Shown one piece after another: positions 25,867-37,487 of a DNA stretch of 64,000 bases. Source of the DNA: Erwinia sp. E602 (GTDB taxonomy: Bacteria > Pseudomonadota > Gammaproteobacteria > Enterobacterales > Enterobacteriaceae); the NCBI RefSeq assembly GCF_018141005.1, contig NZ_CP046582.1, forward strand, positions 2,108,001-2,172,000. The letters run 5' to 3'. Below the pieces are notes generated by a model, which saw nothing but the letters and a program-made list of their open reading frames with translations, ran no database searches and was not told the DNA's origin. Numbering within the stretch: position 1 is the stretch's first letter; each line of letters opens with the position of its first letter. The translations under genes and the position numbers were made by a program.

Positions 25867-25886
25867 ACTGCAATTAAGGATGTTAC

Positions 25887-27815
25887 ATGCCAGTTATTAC
25901 TCTTCCTGATGGAAGCCAGCGTTCGTTTGATCACGCCGTAAGCGTGATGGAGATTGCCCAGGATATCGGGCCAGGTCTGGCGAAAGCCTGTATTGCCGGC
26001 CGCGTTAACGGCGAGCTGGTGGATGCGGTTGACCCGATTACCGAAGATGCCCATGTTGCCATCATCACCGCAAAAGATGATGCCGGCCTGGAAATCATCC
26101 GTCACTCCTGTGCCCACCTGTTAGGGCACGCGATCAAGCAGCTGTGGCCCGATACCAAAATGGCTATCGGCCCGGTGATCGACAACGGTTTCTACTACGA
26201 TGTGGATATCGATCGCACCCTGACGCAGGAAGATATTGAGCAGCTGGAAAAGCGTATGCACCAGCTGGCCGAGACCAACTACGACGTCATCAAGAAGAAA
26301 GTGAGCTGGCAGGAAGCGCGTGACGCCTTTGCCGCACGCGGTGAAGAGTACAAAATCACTATTCTGGATGAGAACATCAGCCGTGACGATCGTCCGGGCC
26401 TGTATCATCATGAAGAGTACGTGGACATGTGCCGCGGCCCGCACGTGCCAAATATGCGTTTCTGCCACCACTTCAAGCTGCAGAAGATTTCTGGCGCTTA
26501 CTGGCGTGGCGACAGCAACAATAAAATGTTGCAGCGTATCTACGGTACCGCGTGGGGCGATAAGAAGCAGCTGGCAGCCTATCTGCAGCGCCTGGAAGAG
26601 GCCGCGAAACGCGACCACCGTAAAATCGGTAAGCAGCTTGACCTGTACCACATGCAGGAAGAAGCGCCGGGCATGGTTTTCTGGCATAATGACGGCTGGA
26701 CCATCTTCCGCGAGCTGGAAGTGTTTGTCCGTACCAAGTTGAAAGAGTACGAGTACCAGGAAGTGAAGGGTCCGTTTATGATGGATCGCGTGCTGTGGGA
26801 AAAAACCGGCCACTGGGAAAACTACAAAGAGGCGATGTTCACCACCTCGTCTGAAAACCGCGAGTACTGCATCAAGCCGATGAACTGCCCGGGTCACGTG
26901 CAGATCTTCAACCAGGGCCTGAAATCGTACCGCGACCTGCCGCTGCGTATGGCAGAGTTCGGCAGCTGCCACCGTAACGAACCCTCGGGTGCCCTGCACG
27001 GTCTGATGCGCGTGCGTGGCTTCACTCAGGACGACGCGCATATCTTCTGTACCGAAGAGCAGGTGCGCGACGAAGTAAACAGCTGCATCAAGATGGTTTA
27101 CGACGTCTACAGCACCTTTGGCTTTGAAAAGATCGTGGTGAAACTCTCCACGCGTCCGGAAAAGCGCATCGGCGCTGATGAACTGTGGGATCGCTCCGAG
27201 GCTGACCTGGCCGCTGCGCTGAAAGAGAACGGTATTCCGTTTGACTATCAGCCGGGTGAGGGCGCGTTCTACGGTCCGAAAATTGAATTTACCCTGTATG
27301 ACTGCCTCGACCGCGCATGGCAGTGTGGTACCGTTCAGCTGGACTTCTCGCTGCCGGGCCGCCTGAGCGCGTCATACATTGGCGAAAATAATGACCGTCA
27401 GGTGCCGGTGATGATTCACCGTGCGATTCTGGGGTCAATGGAGCGCTTCATCGGGATTTTAACCGAAGAATTTGCCGGTTTCTTCCCGACCTGGCTGGCT
27501 CCTGTACAGGTAGTGGTAATGAATATTACCGATAGTCAGTCTGAATATGTTGCAGAACTGACACGAAAACTGCAAAATGCGGGCATTCGCGTAAAAGCAG
27601 ACTTGAGAAACGAGAAGATTGGCTTTAAAATCCGTGAACATACGTTGCGTCGTGTGCCTTATATGCTGGTCTGTGGCGATAAAGAGGTGGAAGCTGGCAA
27701 AGTGGCCGTTCGCACCCGCCGCGGTAAAGACCTGGGCAGCATGGACGTTAACGAAGTGATCGCGAAGCTGCAGAATGAAATTCGCAGTCGCAATCTTCAT
27801 CAATTGGAGGAATAA
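25887..27815 (+). CDS. thrS: Threonyl-tRNA synthetase
   Basis: A 642-residue class II synthetase that charges tRNA-Thr in the cytoplasm. In order: TGS domain (residues 1-60, [18 protein letters not shown]), editing domain with the [10 protein letters not shown] and [19 protein letters not shown] metal-binding motifs (about 65-225), catalytic core with motif 2 ([28 protein letters not shown]) and motif 3 ([20 protein letters not shown]), and the anticodon-binding domain (from about 535). Length and sequence match E. coli throughout. It is the first gene of the thrS-infC-rpmI-rplT cluster and is preceded by its translational operator. infC begins 3 nt after its stop. Confidence 0.98.
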   Translation: MPVITLPDGSQRSFDHAVSVMEIAQDIGPGLAKACIAGRVNGELVDAVDPITEDAHVAIITAKDDAGLEIIRHSCAHLLGHAIKQLWPDTKMAIGPVIDNGFYYDVDIDRTLTQEDIEQLEKRMHQLAETNYDVIKKKVSWQEARDAFAARGEEYKITILDENISRDDRPGLYHHEEYVDMCRGPHVPNMRFCHHFKLQKISGAYWRGDSNNKMLQRIYGTAWGDKKQLAAYLQRLEEAAKRDHRKIGKQLDLYHMQEEAPGMVFWHNDGWTIFRELEVFVRTKLKEYEYQEVKGPFMMDRVLWEKTGHWENYKEAMFTTSSENREYCIKPMNCPGHVQIFNQGLKSYRDLPLRMAEFGSCHRNEPSGALHGLMRVRGFTQDDAHIFCTEEQVRDEVNSCIKMVYDVYSTFGFEKIVVKLSTRPEKRIGADELWDRSEADLAAALKENGIPFDYQPGEGAFYGPKIEFTLYDCLDRAWQCGTVQLDFSLPGRLSASYIGENNDRQVPVMIHRAILGSMERFIGILTEEFAGFFPTWLAPVQVVVMNITDSQSEYVAELTRKLQNAGIRVKADLRNEKIGFKIREHTLRRVPYMLVCGDKEVEAGKVAVRTRRGKDLGSMDVNEVIAKLQNEIRSRNLHQLEE

Positions 27816-28370
<555 letters not shown>

Positions 28371-28464
28371 GCCCTCAAGTAGTCGTGCCGCGTGCTGAAA
28401 GGCGCGCGGCGTGATTCGCCTGTCTGATTCATTTTATTAACAATGCGAAGTGGATATTTTTTAA

Positions 28465-28662
<198 letters not shown>

Positions 28663-28691
28663 GTAATTTTTTAATTCATTCAGAATATTAA

Positions 28692-29060
<369 letters not shown>

Positions 29061-29122
29061 GTCAGACGCCCTGAAATATTTCGTCGCGAAGCGCAAGCAG
29101 GCTGACGGAAGATGAAGGGAAG

Positions 29123-29147
29123 AAAGGGGGGCTTGCCCCCCTTTTTT
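29123..29147 (+). terminator. rplT terminator
   Basis: Stem AAAGGGGGG (29123-29131) / CCCCCCTTT (29136-29144) with a CTTG loop and six T. It ends the thrS-rplT transcript before the pheM promoter. Confidence 0.85.
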
Positions 29148-29171
29148 ATTGCTCCTAACCGCAGCAAATGA

Positions 29172-29200
29172 TTGACTTTTATTCCATATAACCTTTCAAT
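29172..29200 (+). promoter_or_regulatory. Candidate pheMST promoter
   Basis: TTGACT (29172-29177) and TTCAAT (29195-29200) are spaced 17 nt, after the rplT terminator and 30 nt before the leader peptide. Confidence 0.5.
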
Positions 29201-29231
29201 AGAGCGGTTGATTGTGCCACCGGGTATCACC

Positions 29232-29276
29232 ATGATAAATGCGAACTTCCGTTTCTTTTTTTACTTTAGCACCTGA
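29232..29276 (+). CDS. pheM: Phenylalanyl-tRNA synthetase operon leader peptide
   Basis: The 14-residue peptide MINANFRFFFYFST contains five phenylalanines and is nearly the E. coli PheM sequence. Ribosome stalling at the Phe codons when charged tRNA-Phe is scarce prevents the downstream attenuator hairpin (29323-29348) from forming and so raises pheST expression. It is too short for ordinary gene finders. Confidence 0.93.
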   Translation: MINANFRFFFYFST

Positions 29277-29322
29277 ATGTCGGGGGCTTTTGCGCAGAGA
29301 AAAGAAACGAAAATTCGCGCTG

Positions 29323-29348
29323 AAAGCCTCCCATGTGGAGGCTTTTTT
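29323..29348 (+). terminator. pheST attenuator
   Basis: Stem AAAGCCTCC (29323-29331) / GGAGGCTTT (29337-29345) with loop CATGT and a run of six T. It lies 46 nt after the pheM stop. Confidence 0.9.
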
Positions 29349-29393
29349 CGTTTTTACACCCGATTACCGGACGAACGGGATCTCCCGTCCTGA

Positions 29394-30419
<1,026 letters not shown>

Positions 30420-30433
30420 GGACCGGTAAACCA

Positions 30434-32821
30434 ATGAAATTCAGCGAACTCTGGTTACGTGAATGGGTCAACCCGGCCGTTAGCAGCGAACAGCTTTCCG
30501 ACCAGGTCACCATGGCCGGCCTGGAAGTGGATGGTGTGGATGCGGTTGCCGGTGCCTTCCACGGCGTGGTGGTGGGTGAAGTGGTTGAGTGCGGCCAGCA
30601 CCCGAACGCCGATAAACTGCGCGTGACCAAAATCAACGTCGGCGGCGAGCGCCTGCTGGATATCGTCTGTGGCGCGGCCAACTGCCGCCAGGGTCTGAAG
30701 GTGGCGGTGGCCACCGTCGGCGCGGTACTGCCGGGCGATTTCAAAATCAAGGCGGCGAAACTGCGCGGTGAACCTTCTGAAGGCATGCTCTGCTCGTTCT
30801 CCGAGCTGGGTATTTCCGACGATCACAACGGCATCATCGAACTGCCGCAGGATGCACCGATCGGCAGCGACATTCGCGGCTATCTCAGGCTGGACGACAG
30901 CACCATCGAGATTAGCGTCACGCCTAACCGTGCCGACTGCCTGAGCATTCTCGGCGTGGCGCGTGACGTGGCGGTAGTTAACCGTCTGCCGCTGACCGCC
31001 CCGGACATCGCGCCGGTAGCGGCCACCATTACCGATACCTTCCCGATCCGCGTTGAAGCCACCCAGGCCTGTCCGCGTTACCTGGGCCGGGTAGTTAAAG
31101 GCGTTAACGTCACCGCGGCAACGCCGCTGTGGATGAAAGAGAAGCTGCGTCGTTGCGGCGTGCGCTCGATCGATCCGGTGGTGGACGTCACCAACTATGT
31201 GCTGCTGGAACTGGGGCAGCCGATGCACGCCTTCGATCTGGACCGCATCAGCGGCGGCATCGTGGTGCGCCTGGCGGAAGAGGGCGAGACGCTGACTCTG
31301 CTGGACGGCAGCGAAGCGAAGCTCAACGCCGACACGCTGGTGATCGCAGATGAGCAGAAAGCGCTGGCGATGGGCGGCATTTTCGGCGGTGAACACTCCG
31401 GTGTGAACGCTGAAACTAAGAACGTACTGCTGGAGTGCGCCTTCTTCAGCCCGCTGTCGATCGTTGGCCGCGCGCGCCGTCACGGCCTGCATACCGATGC
31501 TTCCCACCGCTACGAGCGCGGCGTCGATCCGACCCTGCAGCATCAGGCGATGGAACGTGCCACCCGCCTGCTGCTGGACATCTGCGGCGGTGAAGCTGGC
31601 CCGGTGATCGACGTGACCGATACCGCTCAGCTGCCACAGCGTGCCTCTATTACCCTGCGTCGTGAAAAGCTGGATCGTCTGATCGGCCACGTGATTGCCG
31701 ATGAAGAGGTCAGCGATATTCTGACCCGCCTCGGGTGTGTCGTCACCGGCGGCAACGGTGAGTGGCAGGCCACGGCACCGGGCTGGCGCTTCGATATGGA
31801 GATCGAAGAGGACCTCGTGGAAGAGGTTGCCCGTATTTACGGCTACAACAACATCCCTGACGTGCCGGTGCAGGCGGGTCTGGTGATGACCCGTCACCGT
31901 GAAGCGACGCTGTCGCTGAAGCGCGTGAAGTCGCTGCTGGTGGACAAAGGCTATCAGGAAGCGATCACCTACAGCTTCGTCGACCCGAAAATTCAGGCGC
32001 TGCTGCACCCGGGCGAAGAGAACCTGGTGTTGCCAAGCCCGATCTCCGTTGAGATGTCGGCGATGCGTCTGTCGCTGTGGAGCGGCCTGCTGGGCGCGGT
32101 GGTCTATAACCAGAACCGCCAGCAGGCGCGCGTGCGTCTGTTTGAGAGCGGCCTGCGCTTTGTGCCTGATACCCAGGCAAATCTTGGCATCCGTCAGGAT
32201 GTTATGCTGGCCGGGGTCATCGCCGGCAGCCGTATTGAGGAGCACTGGGCTCAGGCACGCGAGACGGTCGACTTCTACGATCTGAAGGGCGATCTGGAGT
32301 CGCTGCTGGAGTTAACCGGTGAACTGGACGCGATCCGCTTCGTGGCCGAAAGTCATTCTGCGCTGCATCCGGGGCAGAGCGCGGCGATTTATTTACGCGA
32401 TGAGCGGGTTGGATTTATCGGCGTGGTGCACCCGGAAGTTGAGCGTAAACTGGATCTTAACGGCCGTACGGTGGTGTTCGAACTGGAGTGGAATAAGGTC
32501 GCAAACCGCGTCCTGCCTGACGCCAGCGCGATTTCCCGCTTCCCGGCCAACCGTCGTGATATCGCTGTGGTGGTGGCTGAAAACGTCCCTGCAGCAGATA
32601 TCATCGCGGAGTGTAAGAAAGTTGGCGTAAATCAGGTAGTTGGCGTAAACTTGTTTGACGTGTACCGTGGTAAGGGCGTAAATGATGGTTTTAAGAGCCT
32701 CGCTATCAGCCTGATTTTGCAAGATACCAGCCGGACACTCGAAGAAGAGGAGATTGCCGCTACCGTTGCAAAATGCGTAGAGGCACTGAAAGAGCGATTC
32801 CAAGCATCCTTGAGGGATTGA
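30434..32821 (+). CDS. pheT: Phenylalanyl-tRNA synthetase beta subunit
   Basis: 795 residues, as in E. coli. In order: an N-terminal domain with an OB-type tRNA-binding fold (about 39-150, [20 protein letters not shown]), the B3/B4 editing domain, a B5 domain, the catalytic-like core ([20 protein letters not shown]...) and a C-terminal ferredoxin-fold anticodon-binding domain ([21 protein letters not shown]). It provides the tRNA-binding and Tyr-tRNA-Phe editing functions. ihfA starts 4 nt after the stop, so ihfA is in the same transcript. Confidence 0.98.
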   Translation: MKFSELWLREWVNPAVSSEQLSDQVTMAGLEVDGVDAVAGAFHGVVVGEVVECGQHPNADKLRVTKINVGGERLLDIVCGAANCRQGLKVAVATVGAVLPGDFKIKAAKLRGEPSEGMLCSFSELGISDDHNGIIELPQDAPIGSDIRGYLRLDDSTIEISVTPNRADCLSILGVARDVAVVNRLPLTAPDIAPVAATITDTFPIRVEATQACPRYLGRVVKGVNVTAATPLWMKEKLRRCGVRSIDPVVDVTNYVLLELGQPMHAFDLDRISGGIVVRLAEEGETLTLLDGSEAKLNADTLVIADEQKALAMGGIFGGEHSGVNAETKNVLLECAFFSPLSIVGRARRHGLHTDASHRYERGVDPTLQHQAMERATRLLLDICGGEAGPVIDVTDTAQLPQRASITLRREKLDRLIGHVIADEEVSDILTRLGCVVTGGNGEWQATAPGWRFDMEIEEDLVEEVARIYGYNNIPDVPVQAGLVMTRHREATLSLKRVKSLLVDKGYQEAITYSFVDPKIQALLHPGEENLVLPSPISVEMSAMRLSLWSGLLGAVVYNQNRQQARVRLFESGLRFVPDTQANLGIRQDVMLAGVIAGSRIEEHWAQARETVDFYDLKGDLESLLELTGELDAIRFVAESHSALHPGQSAAIYLRDERVGFIGVVHPEVERKLDLNGRTVVFELEWNKVANRVLPDASAISRFPANRRDIAVVVAENVPAADIIAECKKVGVNQVVGVNLFDVYRGKGVNDGFKSLAISLILQDTSRTLEEEEIAATVAKCVEALKERFQASLRD

Positions 32822-32825
32822 ACCT

Positions 32826-33125
32826 ATGGCGCTTACAAAAGCTGAAATGTCTGAATACCTGTTTGAGAAGCTGGGGCTGAGCAAACGGGATGCCAAAGAA
32901 CTGGTAGAACTGTTTTTTGAAGAAGTGCGTCGTGCTTTGGAAAACGGTGAGCAGGTGAAACTGTCAGGATTTGGCAACTTCGACCTTCGCGACAAGAATC
33001 AACGTCCGGGTCGTAACCCGAAAACGGGTGAAGATATCCCGATTACGGCTCGCCGTGTGGTGACCTTCAGGCCTGGACAGAAGCTGAAAAGCCGGGTAGA
33101 AAACGCCACACCGAAAGAAGAGTGA
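32826..33125 (+). CDS. ihfA: Integration host factor alpha subunit
   Basis: A 99-residue DNA-bending protein that pairs with IhfB. It is nearly identical to E. coli IhfA, with the DNA-binding arm [20 protein letters not shown] at residues about 60-79. It acts in nucleoid structure, transcription and phage recombination. It is the last gene of the pheMST-ihfA operon and is closed by a strong terminator. Confidence 0.98.
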   Translation: MALTKAEMSEYLFEKLGLSKRDAKELVELFFEEVRRALENGEQVKLSGFGNFDLRDKNQRPGRNPKTGEDIPITARRVVTFRPGQKLKSRVENATPKEE

Positions 33126-33138
33126 TTTCTGCTATTTA

Positions 33139-33163
33139 AAAGGCCGCGCAAGCGGCCTTTTTT
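33139..33163 (+). terminator. ihfA terminator
   Basis: Stem AAAGGCCGC (33139-33147) / GCGGCCTTT (33152-33160), GCAA loop, six T. It closes the phe-ihf operon. Confidence 0.88.
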
Positions 33164-33248
33164 ATGTGGTTATCCTTCTGGTTTTAAGATCTTCTATAAA
33201 ATATTATCCACACGTTGTCCTTGTTTAAAAAAAGCCACAGCAATAAAA

Positions 33249-33307
33249 TGACTTCATAAGTTGACTTCATTCATCGCCATGCAATACTGACTTCATAAGG
33301 TGACTTC
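33249..33307 (+). promoter_or_regulatory. Repeated TGACTTC elements in the hicAB promoter
   Basis: TGACTTC occurs four times (33249, 33262, 33288, 33301), as two pairs each spaced exactly 13 bp. Such iterated sites just upstream of hicA are likely operators for autoregulation by the HicB ribbon-helix-helix domain, but this is inference. Confidence 0.5.
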
Positions 33308-33608
33308 GTGAGGCAGGGAATGGACGAACAAGTTGCACCACTACGGAAGAAGCAATGGAGCACGCTTGAGCAGATATTTAAATCGCCCGTGCAGTCAGGC
33401 ATTAAATGGGCTGACATCGAGTCACTGATTAAAGCGCTGGGAGGGGAGGTCAAAGAGGGGCGCGGTTCCCGCTGTAAGTTTATCCTTAACGGCAGTATCG
33501 CTAACTTTCATCGCCCGCATCCATCGCCCGCATCCATCGCCAGATACTGACAAAGGCGCAGTTGTTAACCTGCGTGACTGGCTTGAAAGCACAGGAGTTA
33601 AGCCATGA
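33308..33608 (+). pseudogene. hicA: hicA toxin gene, frameshifted by a 13-bp tandem duplication
   Basis: The HicA-type toxin (a ribosome-dependent mRNA interferase fold) reads TLEQIFKSPVQSGIKWADIE, then LIKALGGEVKEGRGSR, then up to NFHRPHP. The block CATCGCCCGCATC is then present twice in tandem (33509-33521 and 33522-33534), shifting the frame so translation stops at 33550 after 80 residues. With one copy the frame would continue DTDKGAVVNLRDWLESTGVKP and stop at 33608, overlapping the hicB ATG, which is the normal hicA C-terminus and gene overlap. The GTG at 33308 has AAGGTG upstream; ATG 33320 is the alternative. The toxin is probably inactive or phase-variable. Confidence 0.8.
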
Positions 33609-33979
33609 TCAAAGCATCGACACTCAAAACATCGACCCCCAATACCATGCAGATAGCCGGGCAACCGGCCATTATCACCTATGTAGCGGAGCTGGGCGCG
33701 TTTCGCGGGAAGTTCCTGGGTCTGACCGGCTATTGTGACTTTGTCTCGGACAGTATTCAGGGGTTGTTAACAGAAGGCGAGATATCGCTACATGGGTATC
33801 TGGAGGATTGCAGCGCAGCGGGTATTGAACCTTATGTACGTCAGGAAAAGGTCAGGACGTTCACGTTGCGCTATCCGGAGTCGTTCGGGGAACGTCTTAA
33901 TCAGGTCGCCGCGGCGCATGAGACATCGGTCAATACCTTCATTATCGAAACACTCAGTGAGCGCATGAAACACGCCTGA
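33605..33979 (+). CDS. hicB: HicB-family antitoxin
   Basis: A 124-residue HicB protein with an N-terminal RNase-H-like partner-binding domain (MQIAGQPAIITYVAELGAFRG, then the GLTGYCDFVSDSIQGLLTEGEISL block). A C-terminal ribbon-helix-helix follows (RTFTLRYPESFGERLNQVAA, TSVNTFIIETLSERM), used for DNA binding and autorepression. Its ATG overlaps the restored hicA stop (ATGA). It is intact although its toxin gene is broken. Confidence 0.85.
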   Translation: MIKASTLKTSTPNTMQIAGQPAIITYVAELGAFRGKFLGLTGYCDFVSDSIQGLLTEGEISLHGYLEDCSAAGIEPYVRQEKVRTFTLRYPESFGERLNQVAAAHETSVNTFIIETLSERMKHA

Positions 33980-34221
33980 CCTTTCTTCGTGTCGTGCAGC
34001 AGAAGCGGGGGGTTATTCTGTCCTGATTTCATCAACAGCTGCACAATGTTCTCGTCATAGTTCAGGCCCGGTCCCTTCTGCTGCCGGGCGGCCTGGCCCT
34101 GAAGCGGCAACGGCAAAAAAACGAAGCGAATGTCTCGCACAGGTGGCGGAGGAATAGCCACGAGGGCTGAGGATGCCCGCAGTTGCCTCTTATGCTCATC
34201 ATTCAGTTCATCCTTTTCCAT
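33901..34221 (-). other. Possible remnant ORF between hicB and btuC
   Basis: A minus-strand frame opening at ATG 34221 (MEKDELNDEHKRQLRASSAL...) runs into the 3' end of hicB. The first 80 codons look protein-like, but there is no known domain, no clear ribosome site and the end overlaps hicB on the other strand. It may be a fragment left by the insertion of hicAB; the rest of the 33980-34279 gap shows nothing else. Confidence 0.25.
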
Positions 34222-34279
34222 GTCAATTCAGAGAAAACCTCTCTACAATTAACCCACTGTTTTCTTGCCATAAATCACC

Positions 34280-35257
34280 ATGACGCTGACCCCGTATCTG
34301 CAACGCGCTCGCCACCGTGCCCGGCTCTGGCTGCTGGGGCTGGGGCTGTTTTGCCTGCTGATGACCCTGCTCAGCCTGTCTGCCGGTGAGCGCTGGATCC
34401 TGCCCGATGCGTGGCTCGGCGACGACGCGCGGCTGTTTGTCTGGCAGCTGCGCCTGCCGCGCACGCTGGCGGTGCTGCTGGTGGGGGCGTCGCTGGCGGT
34501 GGCCGGGGCCGTCATGCAGGCGCTGTTCAGCAACCCGCTGGCAGAGCCGGGGTTGCTTGGCGTCTCCGCCGGGGCGGGCGTTGGCCTGGTTGCCTGTATT
34601 TTCTTTGGCACGGACAACCCGTGGCTGATGAGCGTCTGCGCTATCGCCGGCGCGCTGCTGGTAACGCTGCTGCTGCTGCGTTTTGCCCGCCGCCACCTTT
34701 CGTCCGCTAAACTGCTGCTGGCGGGCGTGGCGCTGGGGATTATCTGCAGCGCGGTGATGACCTGGGCAGTCTACTTCAGCAGCAGCCTCGACCTGCGCCA
34801 GTTAATGTACTGGATGATGGGTGGGTTCAGCGGCGTTGACTGGCGCTACCGCTGGCTGATGCTGGCGCTGCTGCCGGTGCTGATGTGGCTGTGCAGCCGC
34901 AGCCGGGTGCTCAATCTGCTGGCGCTGGGGGAGGTTTCCGCGCAACAGCTGGGCCTGCCGCTGCTGCTGTGGCGCAACCTGCTGGTTGCGGCTATCGGCT
35001 GGCTGGTCGGGGTCAGCGTGGCGCTGGCCGGGGCGATCGGCTTTATCGGGCTGGTTATTCCGCATATTTTGCGCCTCAACGGGCTGAGCGATCACCGTAC
35101 GCTGTTACCGGCCTGCGCGCTGGCCGGGGCGGGCGTGCTGCTGCTGGCCGACGTGATTGCCCGCGTGGCGCTGACCGCCGCCGAGCTGCCGGTCGGCGTG
35201 GTGACCGCCACGCTGGGCGCGCCGGTATTTATCTGGTTATTATTGAACAACCGTTAA
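34280..35257 (+). CDS. btuC: Vitamin B12 ABC transporter permease
   Basis: A 325-residue inner-membrane protein with about ten hydrophobic helices, of the FecCD family. [20 protein letters not shown], the [15 protein letters not shown] [18 protein letters not shown] loop and [14 protein letters not shown] (the coupling helix that contacts BtuD) are family hallmarks. It imports cobalamin across the inner membrane together with BtuD and the periplasmic BtuF, which is encoded elsewhere. The order btuC-btuE-btuD is as in E. coli. Confidence 0.97.
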   Translation: MTLTPYLQRARHRARLWLLGLGLFCLLMTLLSLSAGERWILPDAWLGDDARLFVWQLRLPRTLAVLLVGASLAVAGAVMQALFSNPLAEPGLLGVSAGAGVGLVACIFFGTDNPWLMSVCAIAGALLVTLLLLRFARRHLSSAKLLLAGVALGIICSAVMTWAVYFSSSLDLRQLMYWMMGGFSGVDWRYRWLMLALLPVLMWLCSRSRVLNLLALGEVSAQQLGLPLLLWRNLLVAAIGWLVGVSVALAGAIGFIGLVIPHILRLNGLSDHRTLLPACALAGAGVLLLADVIARVALTAAELPVGVVTATLGAPVFIWLLLNNR

Positions 35258-35300
35258 ACGGTTACCCTCAACGATGTTCTCGCTGAAACAGGAAAAGATG

Positions 35301-35846
35301 ATGACGATTTATGATACGCAACTGACCACTCTGGATGGGGAAGCTACCACGCTGGCGCAGTGGCAGGGTAAGGTGCTGCTGGTGGTGAACGTGGCCTCTA
35401 AGTGCGGCCTGACGCCGCAGTACGAGCAGCTGGAAGCGCTGCATAAGGCGTGGCACGCGCAGGGCTTCAGCGTGCTCGGCTTCCCCTGCAACGCCTTCCT
35501 CGGCCAGGAGCCGGGCAGTGATGAAGAGATCAAAACCTTTTGCAGCACCACCTACGGCGTGACCTTCCCGATGTTCAGCAAAATTGAGGTTAACGGTGAG
35601 CAGCGCCATCCGCTGTATGCGCAGCTGGTGGCGGCACAACCGCAGGCGCTGGCACCCGAGGGCAGCGGTTTCCTGGAGCGCATGACCAGCAAAGGGCGTG
35701 CGCCAGAAGCGCCTGGTGATATTCTGTGGAATTTCGAGAAGTTTCTGATCGGCCGTGACGGTAAGGTACTGGCTCGTTTCTCGCCGGATATGACCCCTGA
35801 CGACGCGCAGATCGTCACCGCCGTGCAGCAGGCGTTGGCAGAGTAA
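35301..35846 (+). CDS. btuE: Glutathione peroxidase-family thiol peroxidase
   Basis: A 181-residue protein of the glutathione-peroxidase fold. It has SKCGLTPQYEQLE (catalytic Cys), GFPCNAF (with the second conserved Cys), and DILWNFEKFLIGRDG (catalytic Trp/Asn). In E. coli BtuE is a non-essential peroxidase that can use thioredoxin and is not needed for B12 import. ATG 35301 is preferred over 35298 because GGAAAAG is then at correct distance. btuD follows with TAAGTG, with no gap. Confidence 0.93.
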   Translation: MTIYDTQLTTLDGEATTLAQWQGKVLLVVNVASKCGLTPQYEQLEALHKAWHAQGFSVLGFPCNAFLGQEPGSDEEIKTFCSTTYGVTFPMFSKIEVNGEQRHPLYAQLVAAQPQALAPEGSGFLERMTSKGRAPEAPGDILWNFEKFLIGRDGKVLARFSPDMTPDDAQIVTAVQQALAE

Positions 35847-36587
35847 GTGCTGCTGGAGATCGACAGGGTGGCCATCGAGCCGCGGCTGTTTCCGTTCAGC
35901 GCCCGGGTCGGGGCCGGCGAGCTTATCCATCTGGTCGGGCCGAACGGCGCCGGGAAGAGTTCGCTGCTGGCCGCGCTGTCCGGGTTGCAGCCGGCCCGCG
36001 GTGACATCCGGCTGTGCGGGCGACCGCTGGGCGACTGGGCGGGCAGCGCGCTGGCGCGCCGGCGGGCGTATCTGCCGCAGCAGCATCTGGCCCCCGCGCA
36101 GATGCCGGTATGGCACTATCTGTCGATGCATCATGGCCCTGGCGCTCAGGCTGACGCGTTTTCGCTGCGCGAGCTGAGCGCAGCGCTGCGGCTGGATGAC
36201 AAGCTGCAGCGCCCGCTCGGGCAGCTGTCCGGCGGTGAGTGGCAACGGGTGCGGCTGGCGGCGGTGCTGCTGCAGGTCAGTCAGCCCGACGGCGCGCTGC
36301 TGCTGCTGGATGAGCCGCTGACCGGTCTGGATATCGCCCAGCAGCACGCCTTCGATGGTCTGCTGAGCCGCGTTATCGCCAGCGGTATTAGCGTGGTGAT
36401 GAGCAGCCATGACCTTAACCACAGCCTGCAGCAGGCCAGCAGCGTCTGGCTGATGCGTCCGGGGCAGCCCGCGCTGGTCGGCGCAGCGCGTGAAATACTC
36501 ACCTGCGACAACCTGACGGCGTTATATCAGGTCGCGTTCCGCGAACTGCAGGTTGACGATCGTATTTTTTTAACCACCGGGGGCTGA
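35847..36587 (+). CDS. btuD: Vitamin B12 ABC transporter ATPase
   Basis: A 246-residue cytoplasmic ATPase that powers BtuC. It has Walker A (GPNGAGKSS), the Q-loop (LPQQHL), the signature LSGGEWQRVRLA, Walker B (LLLLDEPLTGLD) and the H-loop (SSHDL). It starts with GTG directly after the btuE stop, so translation is probably coupled. Family length matches E. coli (249 aa). Confidence 0.95.
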   Translation: MLLEIDRVAIEPRLFPFSARVGAGELIHLVGPNGAGKSSLLAALSGLQPARGDIRLCGRPLGDWAGSALARRRAYLPQQHLAPAQMPVWHYLSMHHGPGAQADAFSLRELSAALRLDDKLQRPLGQLSGGEWQRVRLAAVLLQVSQPDGALLLLDEPLTGLDIAQQHAFDGLLSRVIASGISVVMSSHDLNHSLQQASSVWLMRPGQPALVGAAREILTCDNLTALYQVAFRELQVDDRIFLTTGG

Positions 36588-36655
36588 CCGTCCGGCCCGT
36601 TTTACCTCCGCGGCGTGGCACAGACAGCGGTGATGAATTTTTTTAGGGAGCGTTT

Positions 36656-37114
36656 ATGCGTTACTGGCTGTTACTGATGGTTATTCTTCTGGCAGGCTGT
36701 AGCAGCCGTGCTCCCGCACCGAAAAGCCAGCTGGCCGATCGTATAATGGTCATCGCCCAGCTGAACGATCAGCTTGCCCAGTGGCACGGCACGCCGTATC
36801 GCTATGGCGGCATGACGCGGCGCGGTATCGACTGTTCCGGCTTTGTGCTGCTGACCTTTCGCGATCGTTTCGATCTGCAGCTGCCGCGCAGCACCGAGGC
36901 GCAAACCGACGTCGGCACGCGCATTGATAAGTCCGATCTGTTGCCCGGCGATCTGGTGTTTTTCAAAACCGGCAGCGGTGAAAATGGGTTGCACGTGGGC
37001 ATTTACGACACCGATAACTATTTTATTCACGCCTCGACCAGCCGCGGCGTGGTGCGTTCATCGCTCGATAACGTTTACTGGCGTAAAGTATTCTGGCAGG
37101 CGAGACGTATCTGA
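36656..37114 (+). CDS. nlpC: NlpC/P60-family lipoprotein
   Basis: A 152-residue protein with a lipoprotein signal (LLLMVILLAGCSS, lipidated Cys at residue 15) and one NlpC/P60 cysteine-peptidase domain. DCSGFVLLTF carries the catalytic Cys; GLHVGIY and YFIHASTS provide the His. It is predicted to act on peptidoglycan peptide crosslinks from the envelope. It follows btuD as in E. coli. Confidence 0.93.
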   Translation: MRYWLLLMVILLAGCSSRAPAPKSQLADRIMVIAQLNDQLAQWHGTPYRYGGMTRRGIDCSGFVLLTFRDRFDLQLPRSTEAQTDVGTRIDKSDLLPGDLVFFKTGSGENGLHVGIYDTDNYFIHASTSRGVVRSSLDNVYWRKVFWQARRI

Positions 37115-37141
37115 TCGCTCTGCCGCTGAAAAAAGTGACAG

Positions 37142-37163
37142 AATGCTGTTTTAAACAGCATTT
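37142..37163 (+). terminator. Hairpin after nlpC
   Basis: AATGCTGT (37142-37149) / ACAGCATT (37155-37162) with a short T-rich loop and only a weak T-tract. It is probably the btu-nlpC terminator. The remaining 37164-37487 sequence is AT-rich and has no ORF; it should hold the ydiV promoter. Confidence 0.5.
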
Positions 37164-37487
37164 GATTTAACAGCACTTATTCAGAAATTTATGAGATTTA
37201 TTCGCCAGGTGGTCCGATCTCTTCATAAGGATGTTAATTTTTCTTACTTAACTCATATTTCAGTGAAAATCACATTAATCCGAGAAAAGGATTATTTACC
37301 CGCTCTGTGTATGGATTTTTATTCAGCATTTTTAGCAGAAAATCTGTGGTAGTCTGACCAGTAGAGACCAGCGTAAGCTGATTAACAGGGTGTCTGAACG
37401 GGCCTGAAGCCTGCGCTGGCGCGGTGGGGTGGTCAAATCGACACCGGCAAGGCTGTGGTTACCCTCGCGGAATAATGGCAAAAATCA

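Noticed and set aside
25640-25886. A tRNA or tmRNA gene as the prophage attachment target.
   Set aside because: No cloverleaf or 3' CCA-type tRNA end is visible between the phage genes and thrS.
30455-32245. A 596-codon open frame on the minus strand opposite pheT.
   Set aside because: It mirrors pheT codon structure, has no domain or ribosome site, and pheT on the plus strand is certain.
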